Positions 60,746 through 64,000 of a DNA stretch of 64,000 bases are shown here, piece after piece. Both the position numbers and the translations under genes were made by a program. The DNA is taken from the NCBI RefSeq assembly GCF_947496195.1, contig NZ_CANMBY010000002.1, positions 186,001 to 250,000 on the forward strand, given 5' to 3'. Source of the stretch: an uncultured Polaribacter sp. Its GTDB lineage: Bacteria > Bacteroidota > Bacteroidia > Flavobacteriales > Flavobacteriaceae. The notes under the pieces are model-generated. The model saw only the letters and a list, made by a program, of their open reading frames with translations. It was not told the origin of the DNA and searched no databases. How positions within the stretch are numbered: the first letter of the stretch is position 1; every line of letters starts with the position of its first letter.

Positions 60746-62041
60746 ATGAAAAAAATAATATACAGTTTGATGTTTTTCTTTTTAATGATTAACATAAACG
60801 CTCAACAAACACCAGCAGCTAAACAATCTAATCCTATATCTATAGAAGGCGCAACAGCACATCTTGGAAATGGACAGGTTATAGAGAATTCATTAATAAT
60901 GTTTAGTGATGGTAAAATTACCTTTGTAGGCTCTGCAATGATGAGAATTGCAAGAATAGGAACAGTTATTAATGCAAAAGGTAAACACATTTACCCAGGG
61001 TTAATTGCTACAAATGCCTCTTTAGGATTAGCAGAAATTGACGCTGTTAAAGCAACAAGAGATTTTGATGAAGTAGGTACTATGAATCCTCATATTAGAA
61101 GTTTAATCGCTTATAATGCTGAGAGTAAAGTAGTAGAATCTATGAGACCAAATGGAGTCTTAATGGCTCAAATAACACCAAGAGGTGGTTTAATTTCTGG
61201 TACATCATCAATAGTTCAATTAGATGCTTGGAATTGGGAAGATGCTGCAATAAAAACAGATGATGCCATTCATATGAATTGGCCAGGAAGCTTTACTTCT
61301 GGTAGATGGTGGTTAGGAGAAGATCCTGCATTAAAAGCAGATCCAAATTATGGAAAAAATATTGATGAAATAAAACAATACTTTTTAAATGCTAAAAATT
61401 ATTTGGCTAGTAATAGTGATACAAAACATATTCCTTACGAATCTACAAAAGGATTATTTGATGGATCTACTAAGTTATTTATACATGCAAGTGGTGCAAA
61501 AGAAATTACAGATGCCATAACAATTTGTAAAGAATTAGGAATAAACAACTTAGCATTAGTTCATGGTGAAGGTGCAGATAGTGTTGCAGACTTACTTGTA
61601 AAAAATAATGTTGGAGTTGTTTTAGATAGACCACATAGAAACCCAAATAGTGAAGATGATGCTTACGACTACACATATACTATTGCTAAAACTTTAGTAG
61701 ATAAAGGAGTTTTAGTATGTTTAGGCATGGAAGGTCAAATGGAAAGAATGAACACAAGAAACTTACCATTTTATGCAGGTACATTTGCTGCTCATGGCTT
61801 AGACAAAGAAGTTGCTTTACAATTACTTACTTCTAATTCTGCTAAAATTTTAGGGATTGATGATAAAGTAGGCACTTTAGAAGTTGGTAAAGATGCTACT
61901 CTTTTTATTTCTGATGGAGATGCTTTAGATATGAGAGGTAATGTTTTATCAAAAGCCTTTATTCAAGGTAGAGATATCAGTTTAGAAACTCATCAAACTA
62001 AATTGTGGAAACGTTATTCTAACAAATACAAGTCTAAATAA
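60746..62041 (+). CDS. Exported amidohydrolase-fold protein without the HxH motif
   Basis: The 431-residue protein has a signal peptide (MKKIIYSLMFFFLMININAQ), the N- and C-terminal composite beta-sandwich of metal-dependent hydrolases ('GKHIYPGLIATNASLGLAEIDAV' is the region of motif I, with N90 and S92 in place of the HxH) and the C-terminal 'DDKVGTLEVGKDATLFIS'. One later His is kept in 'NLALVHGEG' (about 272), but the metal site looks incomplete, so it is probably not catalytic or uses another chemistry. It may form a complex with the double-domain partner five bases upstream. It ends at a terminator. Confidence 0.87.
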   Translation: MKKIIYSLMFFFLMININAQQTPAAKQSNPISIEGATAHLGNGQVIENSLIMFSDGKITFVGSAMMRIARIGTVINAKGKHIYPGLIATNASLGLAEIDAVKATRDFDEVGTMNPHIRSLIAYNAESKVVESMRPNGVLMAQITPRGGLISGTSSIVQLDAWNWEDAAIKTDDAIHMNWPGSFTSGRWWLGEDPALKADPNYGKNIDEIKQYFLNAKNYLASNSDTKHIPYESTKGLFDGSTKLFIHASGAKEITDAITICKELGINNLALVHGEGADSVADLLVKNNVGVVLDRPHRNPNSEDDAYDYTYTIAKTLVDKGVLVCLGMEGQMERMNTRNLPFYAGTFAAHGLDKEVALQLLTSNSAKILGIDDKVGTLEVGKDATLFISDGDALDMRGNVLSKAFIQGRDISLETHQTKLWKRYSNKYKSK

Positions 62042-62061
62042 TTTTTAAGACTTACAAAATT

Positions 62062-62090
62062 AAAGCTCTGATTTTATCAGAGCTTTTTTT
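62062..62090 (+). terminator. Terminator of the amidohydrolase pair
   Basis: AAAGCTCTGAT (62062-62072) pairs with ATCAGAGCTTT (62076-62086) around TTT, followed by T to 62090. Confidence 0.9.
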
Positions 62091-62113
62091 ATGACAAAAA
62101 TCTTAATTTAAAT

Positions 62114-62121
62114 TATCTTTG
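62114..62121 (+). promoter_or_regulatory. -7 box before the RNA methyltransferase gene (leaderless?)
   Basis: TATCTTTG is a perfect -7 match ending seven bases before the ATG at 62128; the expected start site coincides with the start codon. No TTG is seen at -33. The operon SpoU-ppgk-M48 would start here. Confidence 0.45.
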
Positions 62122-62127
62122 TCTGTA

Positions 62128-62925
62128 ATGAAAGAAATAACGAGCATACAAAATGCTTACATAAAGAATTTACTGAAACTTCAAGAAAAATCTAGAGAAC
62201 GTAAAAAACAAGGGCTATTTTTAATTGAAGGTAAACGTGAAATATCTTTAGCTATTGAAGCTAATTATGAATTTGATACTATTTTATTTGATAGTGATTT
62301 AATCTCAGAACAAGAGGTTTTAACTTTATTTGATTCAACTATTAATTGTATAAAAATATCAAGAGAAGTTTATCAAAAACTAGCTTACAGAGATTCTACT
62401 GAAGGACTTATTGCTGTAGCTAAATCAAAAGATTTCTCTTTAAAAAACATTCAGTTTTCTAATAATTATCCTTTAATACTTATAGCAGAAAGTATTGAAA
62501 AACCTGGTAATATTGGTGCTTTACTTAGAACTGCAGATGCTGCAAAACTAGATGCTGTTTTTATTGCTAATCCTAAAGGAGACTTATACAATACAAATAT
62601 AATTCGTTCTAGTGTGGGTTGTTTATTTACTAACCAAGTTGCTGTTGGCTCATCAAAAGAAATTATCGATTTTTTAAGAGAAAAATCAATAGATATTTAT
62701 TCAGCTACTTTACAAAACTCAAACGAATATTATAAAGAAGATTATAAAAAAGCTGCTGCTATTGTTGTAGGTACAGAAGCTACTGGCCTATCAGAAATTT
62801 GGAGAACAGAAGCTACGCAAAATATAAACATACCAATGCAGGGCAAAATTGATTCTATGAATGTTTCTGTTGCAGCTGCAATTGTTATCTTTGAAGCTAA
62901 GAGACAAAGAGGATTTAAAATATAG
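62128..62925 (+). CDS. TrmH/SpoU-family RNA methyltransferase
   Basis: The 265-residue protein starts at ATG 62128 (the frame is open nine bases further up from a TTG that overlaps the -7 box). It has an N-terminal substrate-binding domain (residues 1-100, '[18 protein letters not shown]') and the SpoU SPOUT domain: '[23 protein letters not shown]', '[14 protein letters not shown]', '[13 protein letters not shown]' and '[18 protein letters not shown]'. It forms the trefoil knot that binds S-adenosylmethionine and methylates the 2'-hydroxyl of tRNA or rRNA. The exact target site is unknown. Confidence 0.92.
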   Translation: MKEITSIQNAYIKNLLKLQEKSRERKKQGLFLIEGKREISLAIEANYEFDTILFDSDLISEQEVLTLFDSTINCIKISREVYQKLAYRDSTEGLIAVAKSKDFSLKNIQFSNNYPLILIAESIEKPGNIGALLRTADAAKLDAVFIANPKGDLYNTNIIRSSVGCLFTNQVAVGSSKEIIDFLREKSIDIYSATLQNSNEYYKEDYKKAAAIVVGTEATGLSEIWRTEATQNINIPMQGKIDSMNVSVAAAIVIFEAKRQRGFKI

Positions 62926-62928
62926 GAA

Positions 62929-63675
62929 ATGAAAATATTAGGAATCGATATTGGAGGTTCAGGCATTAAAGCTGCCATTGTTAACACAAAAACAGGAGAG
63001 TTATTAACAGAAAGACACAGAATAGCAACTCCAAAACCTGCTACACCTAATGCTGTTGCAAAAGTAGTAAAAGAAATGGTTGAGCATTTCGATTGGAAAG
63101 ATGCTGTTGGTTGTAGTTTTCCTACAACTATTGTAGATGGTAAATGTATTCATTCAGGAAACTTAAGTAAAAAATGGCTAAATATTAAAGTAGACAAACT
63201 TTTTAGAAAAGAATGCCATATTCCTTTTTATGTCAGTAATGATGCTGATTTAGCAGGTGTTGCAGAAGTAAATTTAGGTGCAGGAAAAAAAGAAAAAGGA
63301 GTAACCATTGTTATAACAATTGGTACAGGAATAGGTTCTGGCCTTTTTTATAATAAAAAATTAATTCCAAATTTAGAATTAGGTAAAATGCTACATTCTA
63401 ATGGAAAAATCATTGAGTATTATACAGCAGATTCTATTAGAAAAAAAGAAGATTTAAGTTTAAAACAGTGGGCTTTACGTTTTGATGAATTATTAGAATA
63501 TACTAGAATTGTTTTTTCGCCAAGTTTAATAATTTTAGGTGGTGGTATTAGTAAAAAATACGATCAGTTTAAAGAATATTTAACTACAGATGTTAAAGTA
63601 AAAGTCGCTGAGTTTAGAAATAATGCAGGTATTATTGGAGCTGCAATGTATGCACATAAAAGATTAAAAGATTAA
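62929..63675 (+). CDS. ppgK: ROK-family polyphosphate glucokinase
   Basis: The 248-residue protein has the ROK/actin-like phosphate 1 motif '[15 protein letters not shown]', '[15 protein letters not shown]' with the catalytic Asp and the GTGIGSG phosphate 2 loop, then '[11 protein letters not shown]'. The short length, the lack of the ROK zinc motif CxCGxxGC and '[11 protein letters not shown]' fit the polyphosphate glucokinase group, which phosphorylates glucose with polyphosphate or ATP. It follows the methyltransferase gene by three bases and overlaps the M48 gene by one base (TAATG). Confidence 0.88.
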   Translation: MKILGIDIGGSGIKAAIVNTKTGELLTERHRIATPKPATPNAVAKVVKEMVEHFDWKDAVGCSFPTTIVDGKCIHSGNLSKKWLNIKVDKLFRKECHIPFYVSNDADLAGVAEVNLGAGKKEKGVTIVITIGTGIGSGLFYNKKLIPNLELGKMLHSNGKIIEYYTADSIRKKEDLSLKQWALRFDELLEYTRIVFSPSLIILGGGISKKYDQFKEYLTTDVKVKVAEFRNNAGIIGAAMYAHKRLKD

Positions 63676-64000
63676 TGCAACCTACAACAGTATTTTATAT
63701 TATAATTGCTATAATTATTATCATTTTTCTAATTGATAAACTATTAGATATTTTAAATACGAAGCATTTTGATGATAAAATACCCGAAAAATTAGCTGAT
63801 GTTTATGATGAAGAAGAATACAAAAAATCACAAGAATACAAAAAAACAAATGCGAATTTTTCTAATATAACATCAACATTTTCAATAGTTTTAACAATAA
63901 GCTTTTTCTTTTTTGATGGTTTTAAATATGTAGACAATTTTGCAAGAAGTTTTACAAATCATCCTATTTTAGTAGCTCTAATTTTCTTTGGAGTTATTTT
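63675..64000 (+). CDS. M48 family (Ste24/CAAX-protease-like) peptidase, N-terminal part
   Basis: The ATG at 63675 overlaps the ppgK stop (TAATG) and the frame runs open through the window edge (108 codons). The visible part has a first membrane helix (TVFYIIIAIIIIIFLIDKL), a charged segment 'DVYDEEEYKKSQEYKKTNANF' typical of the Ste24-type N-terminal region (Peptidase_M48_N), and two further hydrophobic segments. The HExxH zinc motif should lie beyond the window. Expected to be an inner-membrane zinc protease with a role in envelope quality control. Confidence 0.8.
   Translation, partial: MQPTTVFYIIIAIIIIIFLIDKLLDILNTKHFDDKIPEKLADVYDEEEYKKSQEYKKTNANFSNITSTFSIVLTISFFFFDGFKYVDNFARSFTNHPILVALIFFGVI

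Noticed and set aside
1..64000. tRNA, rRNA, CRISPR arrays, insertion sequences, prophage, replication origin, riboswitch
   Set aside because: Reading both strands I saw no cloverleaf with a CCA end, no repeat-spacer array, no transposase or integrase and no DnaA-box cluster. Small RNAs without hallmarks cannot be excluded by eye.

Overview
The window is a chromosomal segment of a marine-type member of the Bacteroidota, most likely family Flavobacteriaceae (Polaribacter/Tenacibaculum-like; the genus is inferred, not shown). The evidence is very low G+C (about 30% by eye), a type IX secretion C-terminal sorting domain, several Bacteroidetes-type promoters (TAnnTTTG, sometimes with an upstream TTG), weak Shine-Dalgarno sites, a split transketolase, bacillithiol BshA, and families typical of the group (DUF4252, DUF3810, DUF2461, SusD-free M1/S41/amidohydrolase exoproteins). 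Gene density is high and no stretch above 300 bases lacks a gene. I saw no tRNA, rRNA, CRISPR array, insertion sequence, prophage or replication origin. One palindromic interspersed repeat lies at 53441-53515.

Layout. 1-2.7 kb: the tail of an upstream gene, a TolC-like outer membrane protein, an XRE regulator paired with a four-helix membrane protein, and a small membrane protein. 2.8-10.1 kb: two very large exported beta-propeller hydrolases, an amidohydrolase and a tricorn-like S41 protease, flanking a MaoC hydratase. 10.1-13.8 kb: an RNA helicase/thioesterase/DUF2461/TRIC-channel operon and a divergent DUF1853 gene. 13.9-18.2 kb: a MacAB-type ABC efflux operon (ATPase, two permeases, adaptor) without its own TolC gene. 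18.4-23.3 kb: a T9SS-sorted Asp-box protein overlapping a lipoprotein gene, then a DCC-family protein, small membrane proteins and a HAD phosphatase. 23.3-28.0 kb: an M1 aminopeptidase and a sigma/anti-sigma/DUF4252/DUF4252 operon. 28.2-34.4 kb: tandem S41 lipoproteins, a patatin lipase, a BNR-type lipoprotein and peptidase T. 34.5-37.4 kb: an acyltransferase, RmuC, and three tiny hydrophilic proteins ending with CsbD.

37.4-49.0 kb holds the most interesting set. An ATGA-coupled pair (a GCS2-type carboxylate-amine ligase fused to two CBS domains, plus an AspA/AstE-like zinc deacylase) lies a few genes from an operon encoding a GshB-like ATP-grasp ligase, a rhodanese sulfurtransferase, a TerB-like protein, an N-formylglutamate amidohydrolase-like enzyme and a DUF1704 (QEGLA) metallopeptidase. 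A glutamate/dicarboxylate symporter lies directly upstream. NhaP antiporter, glyA and fahA lie between the two groups. Because the low-molecular-weight thiol of this lineage is expected to be bacillithiol (bshA is at 51.2-52.4 kb), the two ligases may build a peptide-like metabolite other than glutathione, and three metal-dependent hydrolases may trim or recycle it. This is inference.

49.1-64 kb: the symporter, a DUF937 protein, bshA, an N-terminal transketolase half without an adjacent partner, a GATase-like exported protein, dnaB, a DUF3810 membrane metallopeptidase, two exported amidohydrolase-fold proteins in which two of three active-site HxH motifs are lost, and an operon of SpoU RNA methyltransferase, polyphosphate glucokinase and the start of an M48 (Ste24-like) protease that runs off the window.
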